In this document: positions 26,401-41,400 of the stretch, in pieces
How the letters are laid out: each line of letters begins with the position of its first letter
Position numbering within the stretch: the first letter of the stretch is position 1
Origin: Icerya purchasi
Taxonomy: Eukaryota > Arthropoda > Insecta > Hemiptera > Monophlebidae
Direction of reading: 5' to 3'
NCBI GenBank assembly: GCA_039619475.1
Contig: CM077116.1
Location: 151,297,088-151,361,087, forward strand
Length of the DNA: 64,000 nt
Program-made: the position numbers and the translations under genes
Notes under the pieces: model-generated
The model's database searches: none
What the model was told of the DNA's origin: nothing
The model's input: the letters and a program-made list of their open reading frames with translations, nothing else

Positions 26401-29400
26401 TTAGCAAGTGAATTTTTTAGATAGAATATGTTGGAGTAAGTTTACAGCGAGGTGAAACGGAATTGAACTTTTCTAACAGTAATACGATGTTTCGTACTGC
26501 ATAGAACAGCAAATAAAATAACAGGTAAGTTGAAGAAGATGAATTATTTTGTCGGCAAGCAACGAGCTTACATTGGACACCATTCGCATCCTAATTTGGA
26601 CACGTTGTTTTGTAACGTTTTTATATTATTTATCAGTAAATCGTGACACGTAACTACATCGTTATCTATAAATCCATCAGCTGTACGTGAATTGCACGCG
26701 TGTTAAAGTAAAATTGAAAAACAGCTATGATAGCAGCGATTTATATTTTCCCTAATTGGCTAATTAATAAAATTATTAACTTCACGCGTGAAAATTTATT
26801 ACAATGCATCACTTTGAGCGCGGCGTCTTTTTAAAGAAACAACGGTGAAATAACTGCAGTGATTTTGATTGGAAATTTTAATTTGAACTTTGCATCGACC
26901 AGTTACTAGTTTTAAAAACATTTCTGTTCGATAAACAACTACATTTAAATGTTTTAAATAATCCGAATGAAGTGAACTATTTATGACGTTATATTTCAAT
27001 GCCATCATCTCAGTTATAATAATTTGAAAATTCGCGTTGCCTACTTAAATTACCATAAACTACTTGTATCGTATATTAGAAAATTAAGTAGTACGGCGGA
27101 ATAATAGTTTTTTTATTCTTTCATAAAAATAGGATACTTTCACCCAATCTGAGAAGAAAAAAAAAGCATTCATTTGAAATCGGCATATAGATATATATAT
27201 ACATCAGCTTTACATCACTGTAATATAAGAAATTGCAATGGATATTTCGGAAAAGGAACATTGTAAAACTGAAATAAACGTGAAATAAAAGATGATTATA
27301 TCAATTATGCAAAAATGTTTAAAATCAGAATTTTTGCGCAAAATGGTATCATAAAAAAGGAATTTGAAAATAAATTATTTTTAATCCACTTGATAATATC
27401 TAGAATTTCTTCCGGGTAGCCACTCAGCCGGGAATTGTAAAACCGGGGAAAACAGTAAAAATATTAAAACAATAGTTTTGATAAAAAATATCATTTAAAA
27501 TGAAAAAGGAATGCATTTTTTAATGTTCTTTACTCAATAAAAAAGTTACAGAGTACTTTTTTATTTGTTATCAATAGTAACATAAAAAACAGAATTTGTT
27601 CTTCTTTTACAATTTGCCTCTAATTTTTCAATTAAAAGATTTTTTCTATAACGGCAGGTCTATTTTCATGGTGAGTAATATTCAATGGCGGCTCGTAGTC
27701 AAAACGAAAGACGGGGCTCTTACAGATTTGATTTTTAACATACTTTATACTTAAAATCTATTTTTCCGATTGTATATATGACCTATTTCTTGAAATGAAA
27801 GTCCACACAACGGCTTTTATTGCTAATGAACTTCTCTATCACCTTGCCATTAAAGTTTGAAATCTCGCGCACCATTGAGTTTTCGATAGATAACATTCCA
27901 AGTGCTGACTGACAATCTGTCTTCATCTATAGTGCTTTTTAAGAAAGTTTTAATTTTTTTCAAAGAAGAAAAACACGTTTCTGTTTCTGAAGTAGACATT
28001 GCAATTGTTACGAGGATCCTGAAAGAGTTCGTAATTTCCTGGAAGGCCGCGTCCAATCCAAGTGAATACATGAAAGCCAGTGTTTTCAAACATCCAGAAA
28101 TTTCTTCATTTTACATAATCTCGGATCGTGAATAAAACACAATTGTTTTTATCAATCATTGGAAATGCCTCGCCAAACCCGTCGATTGTTTGCACCGGCA
28201 AGTTTTTCTGGTATTCTTTAAAATTTTTTCGCACAAATAAACTTGCTCCAGAAAGATGATTCTTAAATCCAAAACGTTCCTTTATTTGAAAAATTATGGT
28301 ATCGCATACCTCCCTTGCAGGTGCATTTAAATTTTCAGCATTCATTCTGCGTCTTTTTTTCGATAGAGCTGAATTATCGTTTTCTTCTCATTCCGCAGCT
28401 GAAGGCAAACCATTTCTAATTTTTACGATTATGCTTTCAAAATTATCTAAAGCCATTTAGATTTTTACAACGTCTGTTGCAATTTTTCGTAATTGATTAA
28501 ATAATATATCGACATGGGGCATAATTTTATTGAAAAAAATTCAGCCAATACAAAAAAGTGTTGTCTTCTAACCACTTGATGAAACCTGCAGCTTGTATTG
28601 TTGTTTCCTTATTATATCGTTTAGGAACCCCAAGCTGGATATTTTTAAAACATTCTAAAATATCGGATTTATGATCAAATAGAGTCTGCACCACCCGAGA
28701 ATGAAAATTCCATTGTCTGTGAAGGATTTAGTACACATTTGTCACACACTATCCTATGCGCTGCGGTTCTATCTGGCGAATGAGAAAAAAAGGCAGATAT
28801 TCCACTTGAATTTCCAAAAAAAATTCCAACACTTGATATAACTGATGTAGATTGTTCCAATAATTTATTTAATTGATGAGCATAGCAATACACAAAGTAG
28901 GCATATTTGTACTTTTCCTTAATTTTTTTATTCACACCTCCAGCATGTCCACTCATAACAGCTGCTTCATCATATGTGTGTGCAATCAATTTGTTTTGGA
29001 TAATTTTGTAATATGGGATCGAATTGTTGTAAAATACATTTTGATAATCCCTTAGCATCTTGGCTCTCAGGATTTTCAAAATCCCAGAAATGCTCTGTGA
29101 TTTTACCATCAAACATATACAGGAATAATAGCACTATTTGTGTCCGTGTAGAAACATCTGTTGTGTCATCAGCCATGAGAGCTATAAACGACGAATCGTT
29201 AATTTGCTTAACAGTGTATTCTCTGCATGCACTGCAATAGTTCATTTTGAATAGTTTTTGATGTACCTGTAAAAACATGAGCATTCTCTAGATGATTATC
29301 TAAAACAGAATCCATTTCTCTTGAATACTCCAGTATTTCCAAAAACATGCCTTTGTTCGAGGATTCTTCTGTTTCATTGTGACCTCGAAGTGGAAGATTG

Positions 29401-32400
29401 CAACTTCCACATAGTTTCAACACATTTATAATTTTATTGAGTGCATGCCTGATTTTGGTGACTGTTTCATTATGTTTATGAACTTCATCAACATAAGCTT
29501 GATTTAAACAAGCAGAAATGTTACTTTTTCCAAGAAGTTGGAAACTAAAAAGGTTATTTTTATGTTTCACCGATTTCTCATGTTTCTTAATTTTTTCATG
29601 GCGATTCTTTAAGTCGCATATTCCACGACCAGTCCAATTGTCATCACCACCGAACAATAAACAGACAAAACAAAAAAACGCGTTTGTATCTTCACAACCA
29701 TTGAGTATTTTTATACACACCTACATCAAACTTACGGGTAAATCCTCCTTTATTTTTATACTTTTTTTGCGATTGTTCAATATTTAAATTTGGAACAGGT
29801 CAACCATTATCTTTAATATCAACTTTTTTATTTTCTAAAGATAATGCGCTAAAAACAGTGTTTCTTAGGTCCGACACCTTCGTTTTTATTAAAACTACAA
29901 TTAATTTCAAAATTGAACTAAAAGTAATCAAATTGGTTCGATAAATGTAATACCACGTTTAATTACTATAATATCTGGAACACGGTCACGTGACACAGGA
30001 AACAAAAGACGCGAATAAAATTTTTAGAAACACACCAAACCACTTAAATCGAAAAAAAAGAAACGATTAATTAGCGACGACGTACAACTCAAAAAGATGC
30101 CCGTCACCTGCTGCTGTTGCAGGCGACATATGTAGATTAGTACTGGGCGATTACGAGGTATACTAATGGAATAACTCGATTATGAACATATCTCGAGATG
30201 TTTCGATTACTACTTTTGTTACCTACTAATCATTCGAATTATCATTCAGCGTTTACTTACGAAAATTATTATGTGATTTGATTTTTTTTTTAATTTCACT
30301 AATAGGGGTAAATTTATTTCAAATCATTATTTATTTTTATTTTAATGGTAGTTTTTGACAAATATTGATATCTTTATCGGCGAAATTAATAGTAATGATA
30401 GATTTATATCCAAAATTATATAATAATTGTGAAAAATAATTCGATTATGAGAACCGAGAACATCTCGTGAATACCGATTATTAACATTAGTTATGTAGAA
30501 ATATTAGACTTATATGTATTTCAATATAGGTTAAAATTATCACGATAAAATAATTTATACCTTTGAAAATTAAAAAGAAAAAAAAGTTCAAAGCGCCACT
30601 AATATTCTAACAAAACGATTGATACGTGTGTTGTTCATAATATGAATGATTACTATATAATAGTTATTCATCATTCGTCATTCATCACTCGATTATACAG
30701 ATCACTCAGTTACTACTTTTATAATCGATTATCAAAATTAGTAACTCGTTGATACTCGATTAATTATTCGTAATCGTCTAGCTCTAATGTAGATAACTAT
30801 TCGCGGGCTCGACTAAATCCGCCCCACACGAATATTAATTTTGCAATAGGTTTCTAATGCAATCATTCTGTTGTCATGACAACGGCACGTATTAAAACCT
30901 AACTTGACTTCTAAACGAGCGGGCTCGTTTTCTAGAGCCCTATAGAATTACAGAACGATAATTTCCGTCCTGATGGTATACAAAGTCGGTTATGGCTAAA
31001 AAATAATCGAATTAGGCAACGCTAGAGTGCGCTTATATAAAAGAAAATCATTTTTACTAAATGTAGACTATTAAAATGATTCAATACATTAAAAATTAAT
31101 ACATTTCCCGGGGAATTTTCGTAAGGGAGGGCGGCGCCCCAAAGCCCTTATGGACCAGCCGCCACTGGTAATATTTATATTTATTGCCAGTAGATTTTAG
31201 TTAAAAATTTGTTATTATGCATTTAAGTTTATCGGGAAGATTATATCTTCTCAGTAAAACTTTTGGATTGGCTTGAGCTCCGTTCAGCGGGTATGATTAC
31301 AAATGTAAATATTAGACGTTAAATAAATTGTATAACTCAGAACTATTTAAATGGGGAAGCGGTACTACAATCAACCTGTTATAAACTTTATTATTAACTT
31401 TTGCAATTATAAAGTACAATAATGTTGATCGAGTTAGTTAGTGGCCATTATAACGATATTTAAAAAATGAATAAAACAACTTCAAAAATTTAATTTGCAA
31501 TTTTTTTGTTTCTATGATATTTATTTTGTTTGCCTTCAGTTTGTTAGGTTTGTTATTATACAAGCGGAAGAACGTTCGTGTAAGCTCTTATACAATTCTA
31601 GTAACCAGGAAATTGGGAGTATTTGAATCAGGAATAAACGGGGAATTTAAAAAGTATATTTAAGTGACCACCGTGTTCTTTCATTCTTATTATAGGTTTA
31701 AATTTGAAATATGCTTCTGTTAGTTACTTGCACGTGCTTAACAAATTTCCGTACCTATTTTCCCTTACATTTTCAATGAAGTGAATTATGATTTTCATCT
31801 TATTTATCTTATGATTTTTTTGGAGTTTACATATTACTTGTCGATAGATTTACCGTTCACTCATACTTTACATTCTTTAAACATCGCCTTTCACCTAAAA
31901 ATTTATCGTTATCGTAATTATTTTGAAAATACGTATAAATAAACAGTAACGAACCTAGAAATTTCTCATGAATTAAAAATTAAACACTGCTTTGTAATAA
32001 GTGAACACGCTGCAAAATAAAAATTTAAAATGTTATACATTAATATTTTTTAGGTGCTTGTGCCCAAACCCGTATATAGTTAATTATGAAAAAAATGGTA
32101 ATTGTGTTTGCAATTGTAACGACGATATGGCGGAATGTTTAAAATACAAAAAAGGAAACCAATATTTTAATTACATCGACAGAAAGTAAGTACAATGAAT
32201 ATTCTATACATTTTATTATTTACTGACTTGAATAATAATACATTTTTCGATTAACAAAATTAGAGATGTTAAAGAATTTATCACTCAGGCGAGCATTTAT
32301 AAAAATGGGTGTTTATGTAAATTTAAAGAAAAAATGATCTAATTACGCATATGTAAACAATTATAAAAAAATAAAACGGTTCCAGTAATAACGAAGCTAA

Positions 32401-35400
32401 TGATTTGTTTTATATCAAACCACCTTGCAATTGTCAAATCTTTAAAAATATATAAAACTAAAATTACCTAGTTTAAATTCTGCAGTATATATATATATAT
32501 ATATATATATGATATATGATATATGTATATTCACTAATAATATGTATCTTTTAACGTAAAAATTATTATATTAATTTTGTCAAGAAACAAATGCTTGCGG
32601 ATAATAATATAAAAGGTAATTTTTCGACATAAAGAATTGACTGAATCCTACAAAATGCAAAGCATGGTTAATTAACGTTTATTCTAACAATCAAATGTTT
32701 ATTATTTGTTTAAATGATTATTGAAAGGCCTACAGGTATTTAAATATAATTACATTTAGCGTTTTTGCACACAACTTTTATTCATACAGGAAGTTTCGAA
32801 TTTGCCCAGAAATACTACTGCTAAAATTTGAGAGAAAATTTAGACAAAGGTAAAGGTCTGAAAAAAAGGAATAAAAAGTGAAAAATAAAGTCATTTTTGC
32901 TTAAATTAAATGCAATTTTAAGCGGTACATAATCTATTTTTAGGATTCCGTGCACGTATAATGAACGGAATAATCCTAGTGAGATAGATCAGAAACGACA
33001 AAAATATTCAGTTAAAATATCCAATAACTCACGAACGGGTTGACTTATCAATTTCGAAATTGAATCATAAAATTACAATTAAAATTCTATTTAACACAAT
33101 AATATCTACAACTTCAAGCTAACCGATTGGACTGGGCCGCAAAAAACCCAAAAAACCGTCAAGAATATATAATATGGAATTTAAAACGACCACGAAACTC
33201 ACCCTTAAAAATTCTTAACTCATCACCAGACTAAAAGTAAAATCCAATCTATAAAACAAAACGTAGAAGCTCTTTTCCAATATATTCATAGATAGAGTTA
33301 AACGTATGAACGTAAATAAATTTATTTTTTGATAAATACTATGTTAATAAAATTACTCGATTGATGTTTCGGATAACGTACTAACCATCATTAAACTAAT
33401 TAAATGATGAACAAGGTTTTAAATAATAACGATCGAACAAAAAACTGGAACAAAAAACAGTAAAATAGAAATTGACAAAATGCCGAAAATTAAAGAAAAT
33501 GAATAAACAAAAAGCTAAGAAACGTAAACGAAATATTAAACAAATTAAAACGCAAAAAAAAGCATCGAAAGCACGGCTGCGATAATTAAACTGGAATTCC
33601 TTAGGTGATTCAGAATCCGTTGTTGCTTCCAAACTTCCCTTTTAAAGCGACGAAATTATAGGTTTCAAGTCGCAGAAATACAAAAACTATCTTCATGAAT
33701 GAAATTTAGCTATTTTTAGGATTCTGTATAAATGTAATGTGCGGAATCCTAATACGATGGTTCAGAAACGATAAAAATGTTAAATTAAAATATGCAATAA
33801 CTTACGATCGGTTTGACTTATTAATTCCAAAATTGGATCATAAATTATGATTAAAATTCTTTTTAAAACAATAATATCTAAAACTTCAAGCTAACCGATT
33901 GGCCTGGGCCGCAAAAAACCCAAAAAACCGTCAAGAATATATAATATGGAATTTAAAACGACCAAGAAAGTCACCCTTAAAAATTCTTAACTCGCCAGAT
34001 TAAAAGTAAAATCCAATGTATAAAACAAAACGTAGAAGCTCTTTTATAAAATCAAAAAATTGCGCATAAAAAGTTACATAGCACGCTCTTTGGAGTTAAA
34101 AACAGCAAAAAAAAAAAAAAGAATGTTCACGGAAGCAATAGCCCGAGTAAAAAAGTTGGGGAAACTAAATTGTATCTCTAATATATGCATAAAAGACCGC
34201 TTTATAGAAAAATTGTAGCCGAGCTTACAACTTTATATTTAGACCCTCGGTGCGCCGAAAGCTCGAAATTTTTGAAAAAATATTTTATTTCTGGCCATGT
34301 GAGAACTCGTTCAAAAGATCGCTATTTGTCGAGAACGAAACCGTATTCCATTTCCTTAACAAAACTTTCGAAGTTGGCAAAAAGTTCAAAAAGCGCAAAA
34401 AATGACGGGCCGTCCGCCCTTGCAACGCGAGTATTATAATTAAAAATTTTAAACAAGGTTAAAAATATGCACATGTCCGTCTAGTCTGTCGAATAAAGGA
34501 ATCCTGTATACACCAGCGGTTTGGTATTTCTTAATGCACTGTTGATTTTTCTGTGTTTTGTAAATACTGGTCTAATGTTATTTGTTCTTAAAATTCGAAA
34601 GTTTTTCGGTAATGCACTTGAAATATGAAATGGCGATGCTCGTGCACAAGATTCTATTCCGTAATCTATTCTTCAGTGGCTTTACTGAATCTACTAACAT
34701 AATTATCATCTTTGAATATATAATACCCGTTCTTTATCGTAACTTCTTTTAGACGTTTTAATTCCGCAGCAAAAGTAGCAGTATTACAAATTCTGTTTGT
34801 CCTAACTGTAAAGGTTTTGAAAGCACTTAAATTTTAACTTGCACAATGATGAGAGTTCTTTCAAAGATGCCTGTCTGTTCGAATACTTCTTTGTTAAACG
34901 AACGTACTTATCTCATTATTATTGTTCCTATGTATAAAAATATCTAAAAATACTAACCTGGTGTTACTCTCCCGTTTCATGGTAAACTTAATATTGTTGT
35001 GATAGGAGTTTAAAAAGGTAAAAAATTTTCAATTTAGTCTTACTATATTGTTAATATATGAAAGTGTCATCTATGTCCCTGAACCAATATTTCAGTTTTC
35101 AATTCTTTAATACAACCATATCTAGTTATTCCATAAGAATATTGGTAAAAGTTGAAACTAATCTAGAACCCATAGTCATCCCATATTCCGCTCGAAAAAT
35201 CTCCCACTAAGTGTGAAAACATTTGACTCAGTAATCGCTTCAATAAACTTGACGCTCCTTGGATCTCCAAATAGAAGATGTTATTTGACTAAATCACTTT
35301 TAATAATTGATAAAAAAAAAGATATTTATGTCATTCTTCCGTTGGAGGTAATAAGAAAATCCTGTTACGAAATCTACTACATTTTTACATTTCGTAGAAA

Positions 35401-38400
35401 TCCTGTTACATTTTTGGTTTGCAATAAAGAAATAAATTTCGAAAATGGCAGAATAATCATTTTTTGCCGAGAATGACCTAGTCACCTGAAATCAATTCTT
35501 TTGTAAATATTATAAGAGAACTAGCATCCAAGGAGTTTCCCCTTGGCGAGACCCCGAAGACCAAGTAATACGTATATACATATATATGCATAGAGAAAGG
35601 GTGAGACAGAGAAGGTATTCGGATTATTCATGTTCTTTTAGTTTTAAATTTTATTTCATGTTTAACATTTTTTTTTAAATTTATTTATTTATAATGTGTT
35701 CATCGACGAGGACATTAGGCCAAGTAATGGTCAGAAGGAGAAAAAATTATATTTTTAGAGTTTAAGGATAGAGGATAATTAAATTCGAGGGCAGAAATAA
35801 CAGTAGCAGAAGGAAATGGGAGGATGTAAGAAAGTTCTAGTAGAGAAGAGTAGAAGATCGATTGTTCAGCAGAAGAGGTCGACGATTCAAATAAAACATG
35901 TTATAAGGGCCACAAAAAATGTATGTGAAAGGGAGATAAAAAAGACAAAACTGAATAGATGTAGATGAAAACCGGAAAGATGATGCAGGAAGGAGATTAC
36001 GATTAAACCGAGTCTGTGGATTGTTTAAAGGATGGAAACTTTTGTAGTCATAGGCGAGGAGAGATAGTTGAATAAAGACATAATAGGAGTCAAACTTAGA
36101 AAATGAAGAATACATTTCGTTAATATTCTATCAGTATTGGAATATTTTATTTTCAAACGGATGAATTTTTTTGATAACTTACATATTATCTAATAGAAAA
36201 AGAAAACTTTTGTTTTATTAACAAGTTCAGTCAAGTATGATGTTTCATGCGCTGGGGATTCCGTATGTTAAGTTAAACATAAATTTACTTTACATTTATA
36301 TAATATTAAAGTCAAAACAAAGAAATCAGACTTTTCACGCCGTAAAGAGAACGAGACATGTCACTTTTCATGCTTTTTTTGACTCTTCCCCCAACTTTGA
36401 AAGTTTCGTTAAGAAAATGAAATGAAATTTTGTTCTTTGCCAAAAGCGATCTTTCCACCGATATATCACATGCCTGAAGGGGGGAAAAATCAAATATTTT
36501 GAGCTTTCAGCGCCCCGGGGGGCTAATTTTAATGTTGGAAACTCGGATGTTCCAAATCTAAAAAAAATATACGGTCATGTGCATATTTTTAACCTTGTTT
36601 AAAATTTTTAATTATAATACTCGCGCTGCAAGGGCGGACGGCCCGTCATTTTTTGCGCCTTTTGAACTTTTTGCCAACTTCGAAAGTTTTGTTAAGGAAA
36701 TGGAATACGGTTTCGTTCTCGACAAATAGCGATCTTTTGAACGAGTTCTCACATGGCCAGAAATAAAATATTTTTTCAAAAATTTCGAGCTTTCGGCGCA
36801 CCGAGGGTCTAAATATAAAGTTGTAAGCTCGGCTACAATTTTTCTATAAAGCGGTCTTTTATGCATATATTAGAGATACAATTTAGTTTCCCCAACTTTT
36901 TTACTCGGGCTATTGCTTCCGTGAACATTCTTTTTTTTTTTTTTGCTGTTTTTAACTCCAAAGAGCGTGCTATGTAACTTTTTATGCGCAATTTTTTGAT
37001 TTTATAAAAGAGCTTCTACGTTTTGTTTTATACATTGAATTTTACTTTTAATCTGGCGAGTTAAGAATTTTTAAGGGTGACTTTCTTGGTCGTTTTAAAT
37101 TCCATATTATATATTCTTGACGGTTTCTTGGGTTTTTTGCGGCCCAGGCGAAGGTCGTGTCCATGGCGGGGGTTAACCCCCCCCATGAGAACTGAAATAA
37201 TTATTATAAATACAAAAAAATCTGAAAAAAAACACAAATTTAAAATAAATATTGATTATTTTTTAGGGTGTTTTTATCTACTTTTAAAAGAAAAAAGAAA
37301 AAATATGCTCCAAATTTTTAGGTACTTCGTTAATATTTTATGCAAAAAAATTTTTATTACGAGTATAATTAATAATATATGTAATTTTTATTAATGTTCA
37401 TATAAGGGGTAATTCATTTATGTAAATTATTAATACATATATAAATCAAAATTATGGAAATTATTAATAGTACGAATATTAGTGAAAAATATATTATAAA
37501 ATAAATATGCAAAGAAAATTTTCACCCCCCCCCCCCCCCCCTCCAAAATTCTGGTCACGGGCCTGGCCCAGGCCAATCGGTTAGCTTGAAGTTATAGATA
37601 TTATTGTTTTAAAAAGAATTTTAATCATAATTTATGATCCAATTTTGGAATTAATAAGTCAAACCGTCCGTGAGTTATTGCATATTTTAATTTAACATTT
37701 TTATCGTTTCTAAACCATCGTATTAGGATTCCGCACATTACATTTATACAGAATCCTAAAAATAGCTAAATTTCATTCATGAAGATAGTTTTTGTATTTC
37801 TGCGACTTGAAACCTATAATTTCGTCGCTTTAAAAGGGAAGTTTGGAAGCAACAACGGATTCTGAATCACCTAAGGAATTCCAGTTTAATTATCGCAGCC
37901 GTGCTTTCGATGCTTTTTTTTGCGTTTTAATTTGTTTAATATTTCGTTTACATTTCTTAGCTTTTTGTTTATTCATTTTCTTTAATTTTCGGCATTTTGT
38001 CAATTTCTATTTTACTGTTTTTTGTTCGATCGTTATTATTTAAAACCTTGTTCATCATTTTTTAGTTTAATTGATTCTGTGATGGTTAGTACGTTATCCG
38101 AAATATCAATCGAGTAATTTTATTAACATAGTATTTATCAAAAAATAAATTTATTTACGCTCGTACGTTTAACTCTATCTATGAATATATATTGAGTAAC
38201 TGCAGGTTATACTTGGAACTTGGACCAAAGTGAACTTGAGTGAATTTTTTTTGAAGTGACGATTAAAATTATATTTAGTCAACAACTTGTGTTATTTAAC
38301 TATATTTCACAAATCAAATTCAATATTTATAATATATAATAAAATAAAAACTGTTATTATAGATTAATTCATTCGAATTGACACAAAATTCACAAGTACT

Positions 38401-41400
38401 CAGTCCAAAGAAATGTTTTACTTCACTTTATGCTTTTTCTTATTAACAAGGTATTATTAGATTCATAGCTCTGCCTCATTTAAAATATAGTATAGATGAA
38501 TTATTTTGTTTCTAACACGTTTTCGATATTTGTCGTGTTCATTTTGACCTTTCTCTTTCTTCTGTATTTGTAATTGTTTGTAGTAACTCGTATTTCGGCC
38601 CCCGCATCAAGTGACCCAGGTAATTAATTTTCCTCAATTTTATTAATCTTAGAAAAACCGGTTTCTGTCTGTCTAGACATTTTTCTATCAGGGATTTAAT
38701 GCCAAATAGCACTATTCTCTTGTGCTAAACGCATTTCTAAATCCGAATTGAGTTTGACCAATATTCTCTTCAATTTTTGTCCAAACACGTCGGTGTATTA
38801 CTTTTAGAAGTATTTTAAGTACGCACGACATCAGGCTAATCATTCTGTGATCATTGCACTTCCTCGTCGCGTTGGGTTTCTTTGGCAATGTTATGAACGT
38901 TGACTTGAACCATTCAGCTGGTAGTGTTCCAGAATCCTAAATTTTATTTAACAGCCTTATCAAATGCTGCTAGTTATTTTCATTTATTAGCTTTAAACAT
39001 TTGGTCGGGATACCATCCGGACCTACAGCCAAAGTCAGAAATTAATAATCACGCCCCCATAGGCGGAATCATTTATTTCAAATAAATGAAGTTTCATATG
39101 AACATTATCCATGTGTCGAAAGTGTTAAATAGGAACGCTTTTTTGAAAATTCGAACTTTAAGGGCTAAAAAAGGGTTAAAAACCGTTTTCCAAAAATAGT
39201 GTTATATTTTCAGTACAAATAGGTTTAACAAACCGTAATCTTACGCGAGGATCACTTATATGGTCCATTGAAAGCGTACAAAATTGATTTTAAATTCTTT
39301 CAACTTTGAAGAAGAAAAAACCAGCACCCAATTTTTAGAAAAATCGAAAATCACTCTACAGACCTAACGAATGGTGATAATCACGTGAAATTCTTCCCCA
39401 GTACCGTATTTCGAAATTTTACTCCGGACTTCACACCAATGTTATTGGTGTAAACTCCGCTAAATGGATTAACTAACATCATATGCGACTAAATGGTTTA
39501 CAGTGCAGTGAGTATAACTAGGGTCACGTGAAGGAGGGATATAATCTTCCATTCATTCGATTGGATAATCGAACCGGTGCGAATAATATAGCAGATAATT
39601 CGAAGTAAGGTTTCATAACTTCTGCTATGAACTAGGAATACAAATGAGACGTATATGGTAATAGTTGCACAACAGTAACATAAATGGTGACCAGTAATTC
39701 TTTTTTTTTTTTTTAATTGAAATACGGCCAGTAAATCAAAATATTTGTACGAATATGCAATTTAAATAATTACGTAGTTTTAAATAAAGAGGAAAAAAAC
39801 GAACCATAAACCAAACTTACAATTTTTAAATTATATTATTATTATTCGCGTGTCCGGTCGACTAAATACAATAGGTTGTCCAATATTTTATAAATTTTAT
39901 CAAGTCGTTATCAACGTCGTCGTAAAATTGTGATTTTATATTTAATTTTCAGTAAGATATAAAATACTAAATTTATCGACAAATAATTAACGAACTATAG
40001 AGTAGGGACGCCGTACATATCAATATGAACTGTAAAGGAGCAGAAATTTACCCAAATTTTAATTAAAAACAGAAAAATAATAAAAATCATTTACATTTCA
40101 AGCCTAAGCAGGCGGAAAAGTAAGTAGTAGAGTTTATTGAATAAATAAATAGTTTGAGACCGACTAAATGCTAAAGAGCAAATTAAAAGATGGCAGCAGT
40201 GATCAAAAAAAATGTATGCAAAAAGAAAAATGCACAGGCGGAGCCGCGGATAACAGTTAATTAAATATATAGCTAAAAATCAAATATAAAATAATAATAC
40301 AAAAAAAAAAATTAAAAATGTTCAATTAAGTAATAAAAGTAAAACATTATAAATCCGGTTCCGTGAAGCTGTGGTATCTTCACTGAAGGCGAAATAAACA
40401 AATGCCAAACATTACAGTATGAAGATTAATTTAAGATTAATATTTATAATAAAATAAGCTTTTTAAAGTAGAGGGATTTATAGCGCCCGTGTATTTGAGA
40501 TCAGAAATATGAAACGATCACGTGAGACCGAAGTCAAAAGTCAGAGTTTGAATTTAATAGACCGTTCTTTTAGAATTTCACGCCAAAAGTTTTCATTAGT
40601 TAGAAAGCAAGGCTATTATTTTCAGTCCATGAATGGTAACCTATTTACAGTGAATTGAAAAACGGACTTATCGCTAAATGGGAAGTTAGATGAAAGAGAC
40701 ATATTAAAAGATCATCAATGAATGGTTTAATTATTAATGGCTACATGCGTTCCGTAATATAATTTATATAAGGAATAAATAATGTTAGAACCTCGAGCAA
40801 TAAAAAAAAAGGGATATAATAAGTCAATGTTTACTTTTTCAATTTGATTGTGTAGCTTACACTCGTTTATATAAAATGCGATTTTCGTATAATTTGTTTT
40901 TAGTGATAGTCTTCTAAAAGGTTAACGTTACTAAATATCTAATATGATTTTTTAAAAATACATATATGTTTAAAATTCATGGTCCTAGTTTAAAACCTGC
41001 TCTATAATTAACTCATACAAAAATAGGTTATTGATTTATTTTATGGCTTTGATTAAAATTATGTTGAGACGAAAAAAAAATAAAATAAAAATAAAATAAA
41101 ATAAAGAGCGCAAATAGTTTTTATAAAACCATATTTTGACCACATATATAAATTCATTTATTTATGTAGTTTACAGCGATCTTAAAATATGTTAGTTTAT
41201 TCGGACAGTTATAATGCCCCATTTTTCTGTATTTAATTAGAGAACTATCCTAAAAAATAGAACAAAAAAACAACATTGCTAATTGCGTTTTATAAATATA
41301 TTTCCTGTTTTTTTAAACGTAATAAAGAAACAATAATTATTACAAAATACAAAAAATCATTTTTAGAAAATGCTACTGAAATGTACACATAGAACTGATT

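Larger units (their letters stand above)
27683..31167 (-). mobile_element. hAT transposon, full length but decayed
   Basis: The ends are CAATGGCGGCTCGT at 27683 and, on the minus strand from 31167, CAGTGGCGGCTGGT. They are flanked by identical octamers GTAATATT at 27675-27682 and 31168-31175. The size (3,485 bp), 8-bp duplication, TIR form and an hAT transposase remnant on the minus strand all agree. It sits in Pvf intron 4, antisense to the gene, and is itself interrupted by a 649-bp MITE near its transposase 5' side. Confidence 0.93.
26238..32053 (+). other. Pvf-like intron 4
   Basis: This 5.8-kb intron is mostly a 3,485-bp hAT element. The remaining parts (26238-27674 and 31176-32053) show no recognised gene or repeat. 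Confidence 0.8.

Noticed and set aside
27850..29790. Host ZMYM1-like gene
   Set aside because: There are multiple frame breaks, and the region is enclosed by hAT inverted repeats with an exact 8-bp duplication.
33396..33632. Small protein starting MEATTDSESPKEFQF, also at 37843-38043
   Set aside because: It lies in the inverted-repeat arms, and the two copies end differently because of an insertion or deletion. This is consistent with non-coding repeat DNA.
34185..34439. Conserved 84-codon protein, duplicated at 36612-36866
   Set aside because: Its conservation only reflects the recent inverted duplication of the arms. There is no domain, start context or splice support.
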